From Apostichopus japonicus (lineage: Eukaryota; Echinodermata; Holothuroidea; Aspidochirotida; Stichopodidae): a stretch of 64,000 bases of DNA. The stretch spans positions 8,622,501 through 8,686,500 of the forward strand of contig NC_092582.1 of NCBI RefSeq assembly GCF_037975245.1, in the 5' to 3' direction. How positions within the stretch are numbered: the first letter of the stretch is position 1; every line of letters starts with the position of its first letter. The notes below the pieces were generated by a model, which saw nothing but the letters and a program-made list of their open reading frames with translations, was not told where the DNA came from and did no database searches. Of the stretch, positions 23,204 through 34,137 are shown in pieces. The translations under genes and the position numbers were made by a program.

Positions 23204-24769
23204 AAAGTTATGTGAGATTTGCTTCCACTATAGTCTCAAAAACCAATCCCAAAGTTTGAAGCAGACTGTATAAAGCTGAAAATTTGAACGAGAGTGTCAT
23301 CACCATTGCAACCAGAATCAAATGCCCAGAATACAGAGATAATAAAACATGGGCTAAATCTTTGTTTGTTTTTATGATCTTTAAAAATATAAAATTTTAG
23401 AAACAGAAATGCACTGAGCCAACTTATTTATAGGCCTAATCGTTTTTAGTTGTTATTTTGCTTGCTCATATAACAAGCCTGTTTAGACCTAGGCTAGAGG
23501 AGAATCAGTACTTTGTTACACTAAGTTTGTCTACGGTCGTTTTGATTTAGTCTTACTAGTAGTACTAAAGTATCATAATAATAATGGACCGGCGAAGACT
23601 AGAGAATACCCAGAGTTTTAGCAACTGCGTTAAACTGTATCATCTGATCTTTTATTTACGCCAATGAGTTTCATTCAATCTAGGATCAAAAAGAGAAAAC
23701 TAATTAATCTTAACCTTTAAACTTTGCTACTTAACAGATATGCTTGAATTACAAATAAATGTCAAAAAAACCTCATAATCTAAGAATCGATGCATATACA
23801 TACACATAAACAGAATAATTTGAATTCGCGCAAGTGAACCCTGCACTACATTGGACAGTAAAAAAACGTGCAATTAGACCAAACTAAACATACTAAATTT
23901 TCCGTTACTTCTACATAAAATATCAATACAAATACAACAACTTACTCTTTTGGCAGTATACTAAAAGCACATGTTATAATAACTTCAGACTATCAAGCTT
24001 TCCTGAGAAAAAAACGGTTAATACTTCTTACAGTAAGCAAGTCGACCGTGAAGGAATGTCGCAATTGTTTCCTGGGCGTGACCGGAAATTAAATACTAAA
24101 AAATGATAAATGAAAAGGTTAAATAGAACTGAAGCGTGCATCCTGACTGCTCGCAACATATAATACCGTTGACTAGCCAACATAATGTGTTCAGCCGACT
24201 GTGACTGTACGTTTGAAGGTCTAGCCTTGCTTATTCAATATCACAAAGCCTACCCATTTAGATTCACATGGGAAATTACAGGAAATCTTTACCAAATGAG
24301 TGTAGACTTCAAATAAACTATTGAGCCTTATAGTTCCAGCATTTGTTTGGGAATAAATTAGAAGATTATGTGCCACTGTTCAATCTAGCCCAATACACAC
24401 ATAACACATTGTTAATTGGTGTTTAGAATGCACACTTTAGTGTTGAGAATGCACTGCAGTACCCAGTAGAAGCCTATAGGCTACTCACTGTCATTGCACA
24501 TGTGTATTGCGAAACGCCAACGTGACAACGGTAGCGTTACACTAACCATAATACAGTACTAGTGCCAGTGGCCTAACAATTAACTTTAATTTTACCTTCT
24601 AGTTAAAGGAATAACAGGTAGGCCGATGATGCAGTTAATACCTCCATTCTTCTAAAGACCTTCTTGGGTGATTTACGGTTGAAAGTTGCTTAGAGTGATC
24701 GTATGAAACTATGCCAAGCCCAGCAAGCTGCCGTTGCCTCTCGGTTTCCAAATTGAAGTGAATCGAATT
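23204..24769. other. Interior of the 4.9-kb element, right part
   Basis: AT-rich. No supported exon or internal repeat seen. Confidence 0.3.
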
Positions 24770-25020
24770 GGGTTAAAATACATTAGTCCGTCGACACCGA
24801 CTAAGCTACGATTATGGCGTAAATCGGGTGTCCGTATCGTTCTTAGTCCATGGGTTAAAATACCTTAGTCCGTCGCCACCGACTAAGCTGCGATTATATT
24901 TTCCTTAGTCAGTGTAAACTAACTAAGAAGCAGCGATGAAACGAAGATTTTTGCTAGTCCGGGTGCATTGACTAACGTTAAAGACTAATTTAACGTTAGT
25001 CCGTGGCAATATTGACTAGT
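24770..25020. repeat. Subterminal cluster of ttagtcggt words (right)
   Basis: Repeated gactaa / ttagtcc words mirror the left cluster at 20115-20475 in opposite order. They support the assignment of both as ends of one element. Confidence 0.55.
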
Positions 25021-25487
25021 TTATTTTTTCAGTGCAGCAGTATACATATCTTCAGTGATTATCATTACAGTAAAATAACACTGTATGGTGAGGCTATCAT
25101 CGACCACTACTTGAAAACAACTTCAGAGTTAGCATGACAAAGTAAGGCTGTCCTGATTGTATACCACTCGTAATTCCAGTACAGTTGCCAGCTATTGGAT
25201 TCCGAATTGGAAAAAGAAGGAAATTTAAAAACAATATTTTGTGCACTTTTCAGCTATTACTATGACTAATATTGTTGATTACCAATTTATGATAATGGGA
25301 AGTTGAATTTAAAATCATGATCGAGTCAACGTAGCAGTAATATGACTGTTTTCCTGATAATATTGATAAAACGTCTCAAGTTTGATCTTAGCGACCCCCC
25401 CCCCCCCCCCAAAAAAAATGAGCAGAACACACGTAATTCAATTAGAGGGCATGCTATCATTATTTTTAAGTGCGCAAAGTAAGCATT

Positions 25488-25770
25488 TTTCCACCAAATA
25501 CTCTTATATCTTCACAACATGAGGAAGGGACAACAAAGTCTACGCGAAAACTGTCACTACACACCGTTCTTGTGATTATTGTATTTCAATGGGCCTATAG
25601 TCAGGGACTAGACTTCTGTTAATGGGGTCCCAATGCTTTTCCTTTGGGGGGGGGGGGCGTGGGGGCAGGAAACACCTTTCTAAAAAAAAAGTTTTCGAAA
25701 CTTTTTTGGGGAGTGGTTACAGATGTTTGGGACCTAGGTCTCCGCTCCACCCCCCCCCCTCCCCAACAAG
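25488..25770. repeat. Intronic direct repeat, right copy
   Basis: Partner of 19573-19875, with the same order of AT-rich part, G-run, A-run and C-run. Confidence 0.65.
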
Positions 25771-25936
25771 ACAAACACAAGTTGCCCATCAACTTCAATA
25801 TTTAAATAATCGTTTAATAATCGCATTTAAAACAAATAGTTACCCCACTCCCTCCTCCACCCTCCACACAAAGAGGTCAAACTGACTGCTCAAACTCTTT
25901 AAGTTACTCTCACAATATATTGCTTTCCCTTTTTAG

Positions 25937-25976
25937 GAGCGTCAAAGGACCAGACGGAAATGTATCATATCTTGAG
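25937..25976 (+). CDS. Exon 5 of the unrecognised split gene
   Basis: The acceptor tgctttcccttttta/ag and donor ag/gtgagt bound 40 nt. With 2 nt completing an incoming codon it reads ASKDQTEMYHIL and leaves in phase 2, joining the exon at 29299 to make Ser. The YHIL tyrosine resembles a YxxL sorting or signalling motif (inference). In phase 0, as required by a direct join to exon 4, it hits a TGA; so either an exon is missing in between or this is a different transcript. Confidence 0.4.
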
Positions 25977-26450
25977 GTGAGTTAAAAGGTTAAGATATCA
26001 ATATGATGAGGAGCCCAACGGGATACCTGAACAATACGATATTATCAGTTCTGTATACAAGAATGCTACCCTGCTGACAAATCATGTGTTCCTGGTAAAT
26101 AATATTAGGATTCAGTATTTGTCTGAATTATACACGCAAAAAAATGGAGTGTTGAATTTGAACACTTTCCAGGTGTAACCGTTCACCCTACACCTGAAGG
26201 GTTACTCTGACCCTGAGTAGGGTTACATAATTCATGTAGCGTGTATTTTTTACACCTGCAGAAAGTGTACTTTCAGTTCGAGCATTCCGATTGGTCGAAC
26301 CTCCCATCAGCTGGATTCTTAGTGCAAGTTAAGTGTTTAAACCACTGACAACATTTATCGTTACTAAATGTACTATAGTAACCACGGCCATATATACGTG
26401 CAAGCCACATAACGTTACGTATTCAGTGTGCGGTAACGAGCTACAATGGC

Positions 26451-26508
26451 ATGGAAAATGACGTTATAGGAGACTGGGGCCTGGAAGAATTGATTGAAAA
26501 ATTCGAAG
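26451..26508 (+). CDS. First coding exon of the element-borne SAM-type gene
   Basis: An ATG opens 19 codons, MENDVIGDWGLEELIEKFE, ending at the donor g/gtatgt in phase 1. The pattern (WGL..LIEKFE) is the start of a sterile-alpha-motif-like domain. The rest of that domain is not found downstream. The phase joins directly to 27296 (G + GT = Gly), consistent with internal deletion of the middle exons. Confidence 0.45.
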
Positions 26509-27295
26509 GTATGTTTTGATATTATGTAAGTGTACGTGACAAGAACGAGATATGCTTAGAGACCCACGACATAGTTGGGTAGACGAATGCATTTGAATCG
26601 CTTGCGTTACGTAGACCTAACGTTAAAGTCATACGATAAGTTAATATAATAGGCTAGGTGCTGTTTGTCATAGTCAACTCATTGTCAACGAATCTGTGTT
26701 ACCTACATACAAGTAAAATTAAACGGAATTGCCGACGGACGGACGGAGGACTTTTGTCTAGGCCTTTTATGTAACCTAGTGCATTCTATTCCTTTTGGGC
26801 GTTAACCGTAACTTCGTATACCCTGCGAGTCACTTTTTTACTAATTGCCATTTTAGCTTGTAAGTTGTAGCAAGTAGGCCGAAGTTGATGTGGATCGGTG
26901 ATACTTTTAGACCTAGGCCCAACTATAATTTAGCGATATTATGGAAGTGATCTAGCTGTTATTGTTCATAGCCATCAACACAATTGCATGCAATGGGAGT
27001 GAGCATTGTTTCAAGCATTGTTAACATGATGCATTAGTTGTAAAAGTTGCCTACATTGTCTGATGAAAGTTTAATGCAAGTTCCTGTTTTGACAAGGAAT
27101 CACTATAGGCCATCTGGCTTTCTAGTTTCAAACGAGCTTGAAGAAGACAACCGCAACTGATTAAATTGTGTGCATTTTCTTTAGGAATGTCAATGTTTTG
27201 TGAGGGGTACATGTAAATAACTGCTTATGCTCCAAGAGTGTTTTAACACAACTTCATTATGATGGGAATTTTCTTTTCTTTTCTTTGTTACTTAG

Positions 27296-27625
27296 GTAGC
27301 ATCAACTTGGAATTCTATTTGCAAAAGATTTCAGAAAGACCTCAGCAATATGTGTTACTTCTTGGAGGAAGCAAAATACATCCTCAGCAGTCATTTGTAA
27401 TCATCGAGAGACATGCCCTACCCGAGAGGACATTTATGAAGCCATTGATGTTGCTTCAAATCATTCTACGGTGTTAAATCTGAATTATACCAAATTGCAA
27501 GTTTCGGTGCCTGGGAATTTTTCCAAAAAGTTGTCAACCAGTTGCCTGGTGGTGTGAAGTGCAACCAGATTCGAGATTTTTATGCTTACCGTGCCAACAA
27601 AAAAGACAAAGTAACTGCAGTTTAG
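27296..27625 (+). pseudogene. Frameshifted terminal exon of the SAM-type gene
   Basis: After an acceptor (tttgttacttag) it reads GSINLEFYLQKISERPQQYV, then QSFVIIERHALP. The frame in register stops at 27475-27477. Homologous-looking sequence continues in other frames: IYEAIDVA, then FKSFYGVKSELYQIASFGAWEFFQKVV and a stop at 27623-27625. Two small frameshifts (near 27434 and 27459) therefore break it. The order (a Val-Ile-rich strand with an ALP motif, an AIDVAFK helix, then WEFFQKV) resembles the C-terminal domain of multicopy uncharacterised SAM-domain proteins of fish and marine invertebrates. That assignment is from memory and tentative. Confidence 0.5.
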
Positions 27626-28093
27626 CAGTTGTCATAGACAGCACTCCACGTTTCCTCATCTCACGGATCAGAATGTATGTAAAGTTGTTGCTTATTTGGA
27701 ATTGTCTTTGGGAAGAGTTGTTTCTTTATGTTTAATTTGGAATACCAAAGGTACGAGCCAACAACAAAGACAAAGTAACTGCAGTGTAGCAGTCATCAGA
27801 GACAGCAATCTACGTTTTCTCATCCCACGGATCAGCATATATCTAAAGTTGTTGTCTATTTGAAATTGACTTTGGGAAGAGTTGTTTCTTTGTGTTTAAT
27901 TTGGAATACCAAAGGTACGAGCCAACAACGACAAAGTAACTGCAGTGTAGCAGTCATCAGACAGCAATCTACGTTTTCTCATCCCACGGATCAGCATATA
28001 TCTAAAGTTGTTGCATATTTGAAATTGACTTTGGGAAGAATTGTTTCTTTGTGTTTAATCTGGAATACCAGAAGGCATGCGAAAACAAAAAAG
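27605..28093. repeat. Tandem repeat of the SAM-type gene 3' end, about three units
   Basis: The gacaaagtaactgcag word recurs at about 27605, 27779 and 27930, with a variant at 28093 (spacings 174, 151, 163). Each unit repeats the last codons and 3' flank of the decayed gene. The open frame at 27860-28102 is a by-product. Confidence 0.8.
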
Positions 28094-28954
28094 ACCAAGT
28101 AACTGAACTGTAGCAATTGAAAATGTTGGCACTTTTAAGTTGACTTCATTCCACAAGACAGTACTTTTATAGCTTAAATTGTTTATTTTACATTTAATGG
28201 GATATAATTTATGGACCTCTGGAATAGGAAGGTAGAAGGGTGTTTAATTGCTGAAAATCGCACATTCTGAATTGTTTGTGTTGTCATTGCTTTTTGCTCC
28301 CTCTTAAATGTACCTCTCTGCTGTGAGCGATTCAAACATGCATCCATATATTGTTTACCTAATTACTAGGTAATAATTAACCTAAAACCTGTATAAAATA
28401 TTTACTAAATGGGTGCTATGTAAACTTCTCTGGCAAAATTTTACATAACAGTATTGCATTTGCGTTACATAATAAACATGTAAAACTGTACAAACCAGCA
28501 GTTAAGTCATATTTACTTAAATGTTTTAGTGCTTTTATTTCACATGAAAATTAAGTATAATTTTACTTAACCTGTGTATCACGTTTTTTGAGTGTAAGTG
28601 TTATATTTATGGGATTTGGGGTTTGCAATTTCACCTGCAAGTGTCAATTGAACATCAGTAAGGTGTTGGCTATATTCAACACGCAAAAAGTGTAAGAATA
28701 GCCAGACATGTGGTGTTACTACAGCGCTCCCATCAACTGAGTAGTAAACACCTTTGAAGAGCTAAATTTAGGGGACTGGGTGTGACAATGACACCTGCAA
28801 GTGTTGATAAATTCAACACCAGCGAGGTGTTAGATTTTCAACACTCGGAAAGTGTAAAATTAGCAAGGAGGGTGTTGTCCCTGTACGAGCTAGGCTGAAG
28901 TGTTTGATATGACACTTATCGATTACTTTTCAACACTCCATTTTTTTGAGTGTA

Positions 28955-29298
28955 TCGGTATCTGCCTCTGACAATAAAACATCCTAAGAGGAAAGATATT
29001 TAAAATTAATCAGGCAGAATATTCATAAGTAAGTAACCAATCGTAAATTCCCTCCTCGCCCTAGTCTTCCCGGTAAATGTGCCATAGTTTTGGTTAACAT
29101 GCAGAGATAATAGGTATTAAATAAAACATTGAAACATATGAAACTTATGTGACATCATCAACAATAGAAAGATCGCTGAGTGAAATTAAGCTTATAACAA
29201 TATATTTTCTATAGCCATCTATCATACAAATATTTATTTGCACCGTTAGAAAAGCGCACAGTAATCGATAACCACATTTGTATCTCTTTTTTTTTCAG
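28955..29298. other. Intron of the unrecognised gene
   Basis: No repeat or extra exon seen between the end of the TIR element and the next acceptor. Confidence 0.4.
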
Positions 29299-29414
29299 TT
29301 CTTCGTTAAAGATAACGTCCAGTAACCAAATGAATCAACCTGGGCACCTGTTGAGTGATAGTACGTTTATGACGTCAGTGGCTACTAACAATGTGACGAA
29401 TACTTCATTAAAAG
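29299..29414 (+). CDS. Exon 6 of the unrecognised split gene
   Basis: A long T-tract acceptor (cttttttttttcag) and donor aaag/gtcttc bound 116 nt. It enters with 1 nt and leaves in phase 1. It reads SSLKITSSNQMNQPGHLLSD, then FMTSVATNNVTNTSLK, rich in Ser, Thr and Asn. The other phases meet an early stop. It joins exons 5 and 7 in phase. Confidence 0.5.
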
Positions 29415-30273
29415 GTCTTCCATTCATATTGTAATTTGTAAAGATCACATAGTGGTAGTGTTTTAGTTACAACAGCAAGAAATTATTGCAAATATCTGGA
29501 TACATTCTTTAATATATTCATTGATCACTATCAGAGTAATGTGTCCTTTCTAACTGAGGTTTTTTTACGTTTGCGCACTAATCAAACTTTCCTTACATGC
29601 CATGATATGACGGTCTTCAAGTTGACTGATATATCTCACATCTGATTTGAGTATTTGCATCTCGCCGTCAACCAGTAAAGTGCTCGTCAAATAATTAATC
29701 AATTCTTATTTTTAAATAAAAATACACCTCCTATTTGTTGCAGTAATCCACTGCCGTTTGAGCTATCTACTGAATTAAAGTTGATTTGTGTTGCTAACCA
29801 TTAGGTAAGGGGGTGGACACTGAATTGTTTATAAGACCAGTTGAAAATTACTGTGTCCTATCCATGGGCGGCACACACGTTTGGCCTCATAAATAAACTG
29901 ACTTGCAATTTAATTGTGAGATATAACACCTTTGATATAATGTCTGAAGTACAGTATTTCGTCTAAAATCAATCAAGTCCCCGACTTTTTTTTCGTTTTC
30001 TTGTGAGATTGTTAGTGTGCGTTCTGTCTGTGTTTTGATGTAATCTATAACCACTATGCTAGTATGATTTAATATGTGTATTTGAGAGAAGCTGTTTGTT
30101 CGATATGAATGAAAGCACGTTGACTTTCTGGTAGCCTGTGGATGGCATAATATTTTCTGTGTAAATATTAAATTTGAGGCAGTAGGTTAATCTGCTTGTT
30201 GATTGAGCAATATAATTAACACCATGAAAATACTTCCGGAATCAACAAGTTCCTGACAATTTTTTTTTTTCAG
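29415..30273. other. Intron of the unrecognised gene
   Basis: AT-rich; no feature recognised. Confidence 0.35.
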
Positions 30274-30325
30274 CTGTTGCTTTTAAAGGCGCGTATTTCA
30301 CCAAATATCAGCTCTTCAGTAGAGG
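30274..30325 (+). CDS. Exon 7 of the unrecognised split gene
   Basis: A T10 tract and cag acceptor precede 52 nt ending gg/gtgatt. With the incoming 1 nt of exon 6 it reads AVAFKGAYFTKYQLFSR and leaves in phase 2. The tyrosines (AYF, KYQL) fit a cytoplasmic tail, as elsewhere in this chain. That is inference. Confidence 0.45.
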
Positions 30326-30854
30326 GTGATTTCCTCTACAGACAAAAAAAGAATAAGGGAAGGAATTACGCAAGAATTATTCTCAAATTTAAAGTAACTT
30401 TTCACACTGTAAATCTTTTCTATTTTTTTAAGGCCAACTAAAACAAATTATAAAGTTATTAGGTTTATGACAGTATCATGGATTCTGAATACCTGACTAC
30501 CTGTATATGTTACTTTAATACAGCGCTCTAAATTTCAACGCCTTTAACACACAGCCTTAAACCTAATGTTTGTACATTTATACGTCATTAGTTTTGACGT
30601 CCATTCAACTTCTTTAGAAACCTGTTTCAAGTTTGGTCATTTATCATAACTGAATAAATGAATGGATTTAATTTTCATTTGTTCCATCCCTCCCTCCCCC
30701 TCTCTCTCCCCACTCCCTCTACCCCCTATCTCTCTTAAGTTAGTGCAAAAGAATAATTTTTTTTGTGTCGATGATAATCGTAACCTTTGCATTCGTGATG
30801 GCGTACTGTATGTCTTTGGTGCGCGTGTGTGAGTGCGTTTGTGACGCCCAGCTT

Positions 30855-31430
30855 GTAAACACAATATTTCAAGAAGGGAAAGTCAGACCAATTTACATTT
30901 GATGTGTAGAAGTGCCACATTAAGTACAGGAAGTTTATTGTTTTCGCTGAATGTCAAAGGTCATTTGGGGTCACCAGAAGTCAAATTGTGAAAACTTTGT
31001 AAACACGATATCTCAAAAAGAGAAGGTTAGACCAATTTAATATTTGATGTGAATAAGTAACACATTGATTAAAAGAAGCCTTGTTTTTGGTGGAGGTCCA
31101 AGGTCATTTGGGGTCACCAGGGGTCAAATTGTGAAATTCTCGTAAACATGATGTATCAAAAAGGGAATCATGGGCAGACCTCATAATTAGTGTGTAGGAG
31201 TACCACATTGTGTAAAGGAAGCCTATTTTTATTGGTGGATGGCAAGGTCATTTTGGGTCACAAGGGGTCAAATTGTGGAAACTTGTAATCACGATATCTC
31301 AATACTGGAAGCTTGGGCCGACCTCTAATTTAGTGTGTAAAGTACCGCATTGAGTCAAAGCAGCCTTTTGTTTTTGGTGGAGGTCAAATGTCATTTGGGG
31401 TCATCATAGGTCAAACCGTGAAACTCTTGT
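30855..31430. repeat. Tandem repeat, four units of about 143 bp
   Basis: Units start with gtaaacac.atatctcaa at about 30855, 31000, 31142 and 31285; a fifth is cut near 31430. Each contains aaggtcatttggggtcacc. Units are diverged by roughly 10-20 per cent by eye. Confidence 0.85.
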
Positions 31431-33660
31431 AAACATGTACACCCTCACTACACAATACATCAGATTAACGAAGAAAACTGCTCATGTTATATCATCGAAA
31501 CCACAATGCATATTTGCATTCTGGTTTTCATAAACGTCGATTTGATTCCATGTAAAGGAAAAGAAAACAATTCTCTTGAAGTTCTTGACTGCTACTTACG
31601 TTGCCATAGTGACCGGATATGACATGTACTTAATTTGAACAGAGATACATATTAAATTGGTCTGAATATATTGCCATAGAAACTTATTTTCCATCAGCTA
31701 TACGTATATTTTAATAATTTTCCATTTTTGAGCTTGTTTATATGTTTTGCCTCCTTCAATTAGTATAACGTCGTTATGTTAACATATACATAGATACCTT
31801 TAATTTATGTTGTAATATTTAGGGGAACATCTTCATAGATTAGCAACATTAAGGTGTTGCACGTTTTAAAATTTCTAGCGAAAAAACGTGGAGCATGTAA
31901 TCATAATAATTCTAATGATTAAATTTTACTTTCAATCGACTTATATGTATTACGTAACGAATAAAAAAGGCATTGGTAACGAAGATAAACCTTTGATCTA
32001 TAATTTCATGTGAAAGTAAATTATAATCTCGGAAGTTTCTTTAGAAGTTCTTACGTTTCACTTACATTGGTGTCGATATTACATTCACTAAAGAAAATCA
32101 TGATTTTAGTCTCCCGTATAGAAACGTACTTTCTCTGATTTTACTTATATTATTTGCGTATAGTAAACATGTTTACCGTTTTATGCTGCTATGTATTACT
32201 TCCTTCAAATAATGCAACATCATACGTTATATATCAATACGTACATCCACTTTAATTTATATCATTATTGATTATAATAATAAAAATATTCTTAACATGT
32301 TAAAAATGTATACTATAGTATGCAAGTACATTATTTGTTTCTATTTCTAATGACCAATCAGAGAGCATGAAATTATGATGAATTATACGAATTATTTTTC
32401 ATTAGTTTAGCTTGCGTTTTGCATTCCGTTAATCTAATGTGGCCGTTGATAGACCTTTAATGAATTTTCTTTGTTATCTTTTCATTTCATTACAATGGAG
32501 GCATCAGGGGTGGGATGGGGTAATTCCCCAAGTCACGATGCTTCCTACTCCCAGTTTTCTGGTAAAAAGAAACCTAAGCAGTTCTGTCCCCTTACTTTGC
32601 ACGTTATGTGCATTTTATGCAAGTACAGTTTTCCCATCCAGAAATGCTTGTCCCCAAATTGTTTGCCCGTCATCCACCGGTCCCTCATCCCAACCACCCC
32701 CCCTCTATCTCTAGAAGTTATGGTGCCATTACTGTTAAGAAAAACCAATAAAATAAATAAAATAGTTCTATTGAACTATTTTTTCATACTTACGTCTATC
32801 CATACATCGTACATTACTGTGTTTATTCATTACGTTCTACCTTCTAATCAATTGTTTTCATTTTTCCAAAGTCTAATAACCCGAAATCTTTCAAATGTTC
32901 TTGTATATATGTAATCCTTTGGTTTAATAATCAAGATAAAAGAATAAAAACAAAACTTAACGATTTATAGGACAACATCGACCACAAGATAGATGGAATA
33001 AAACATCAACAAAATTAATGATAAATTGCGGATATGCCATATATGTCGAAATATCAATCGAATATTCCGATATGATTTATTTTTTATAATTTTCATAAAA
33101 GTATAACATAAGACTACTGTGATTGTGCACCGTGCTAGAGGCTGTGAGCCGGTCTAGTGGCTGTGAGCCGTACTAGTGATTGTGAGAAGGTTATTTGAAA
33201 TAAACTATAATTATGATCAGACTAACCATATTGCACCTTTAATTAAATACTGCATTTTATAGGACAGCATATTGGTCATTAACTCTTGTATATATGGTAG
33301 CTTCAATAAATATGAAATCGCATTTTTATGAAGTTTTCACTTTTCTGTTTGTTTTGATCGCATTTTTCTTATAACCCGCCCCACCCAGAATAAAGTCAGG
33401 GATGATCCTAGTGTAAAGTACATTAGTATGTATCAAGTATGTTCCGTTAAACCTAAACAGTCGAAATTCTTCAAAATTGTTCAAAAGATGCAAAATATAG
33501 TTTACTCCTATTTTGTATATAATCAACCTTCATTTTACTAAATTTCTCAAAAGGAAGGGGGCTAACTCTCACCTTAGACCCTTCCTCTCCGCGACATAGT
33601 GTCATTCTACCCCCACCCTTCATCCAAAATGGTGAAATTAAAAGGATAAGATACTTAACC

Positions 33661-34137
33661 CAAGGGCGTATCCAGGATTTTCCACTAGGGGGGCGTCAGG
33701 CATGAATGATCGCCGTCCAGGGGGGTGGGTCTAAGGGGAGGGGTGGACAATTTTTGCCTTCGAAGAAGGGCTGAAATGCAAAAAGGTGCCATATGTGATC
33801 CATTTTTCGACCTTAATAATAAGCAACATTTCCAGTAAAAATGGACACAAAATGCACAATTTAGTATGACTGGCATGTCACTTAGTGTTTATAGTGATAA
33901 TACAAACACAATTACCATCTATGTTTCTAAAACTATTATGCCGCCGAACTTCGCCAGAACCTTTTTTGGCAAACAAAAAATAAAGCATACAGGAGGGGGG
34001 GGGGGGGGGGGGTTGAGCGATCACCGACATCTCACATAAAGGTCGTCATCAATTATTTTTTTTTTTGCTAAACTTTTTTTTTTGGTGACGGCCAATAGGG
34101 GGGGCGCGCGCCTCTTGCGCCCCCTGGATACGCCCCT
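33661..34137. mobile_element. hAT-like MITE, about 477 bp
   Basis: The left end caagggcgtatccagg matches the complement of the right end cctggatacgcccct. An 8-bp flank (acttaacc / gcttaacc) repeats with one mismatch. The interior is G-rich homopolymer and AT-rich sequence without a gene. Confidence 0.7.

Larger units (their letters stand above)
20093..25034. mobile_element. 4.9-kb TIR element with TTAGTCGGT-rich subterminal arms
   Basis: The left end reads CACTGAAAACTTAAA and the right end is the complement of CACTGAAAAAATAAA. Inside both ends lie clusters of the short word ttagtcggt and its complement (20115-20475 and 24770-25020), arranged in opposite orientation. A gca/gcag-like 3-4-bp flanking repeat is possible but not clean. 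CACTG ends suggest a CMC-type (CACTA/Chapaev-like) relation, which is inference. The interior holds a foldback built on 145-bp units (21115-22786) and a minus-strand coding-like exon (22943-23140). The element lies inside an intron of the split gene. I recognise no transposase. Confidence 0.65.
26131..28954 (+). mobile_element. 2.8-kb TIR element carrying a decayed SAM-type gene
   Basis: The left end contains aaaaaaatggagtgttgaa and the right end ttcaacactccattttttt, an inverted match of about 19 bp followed by gagtgta. GTGTTGAA/ACACTT words recur just inside both ends, especially at 28650-28900. An inner alternative end (gttttttgagtgtaag near 28585) suggests nested or composite structure. 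The cargo is a first exon at 26451, a frameshifted terminal exon at 27296-27625 and a tandem repeat derived from it. It sits in an intron of the split gene. No transposase was recognised, and target duplication is uncertain (possibly TA). Confidence 0.65.

Noticed and set aside
30637-30920. Minus-strand frames near 30.6-30.9 kb
   Set aside because: They overlap low-complexity CT-rich sequence and the start of the 143-bp tandem repeat.
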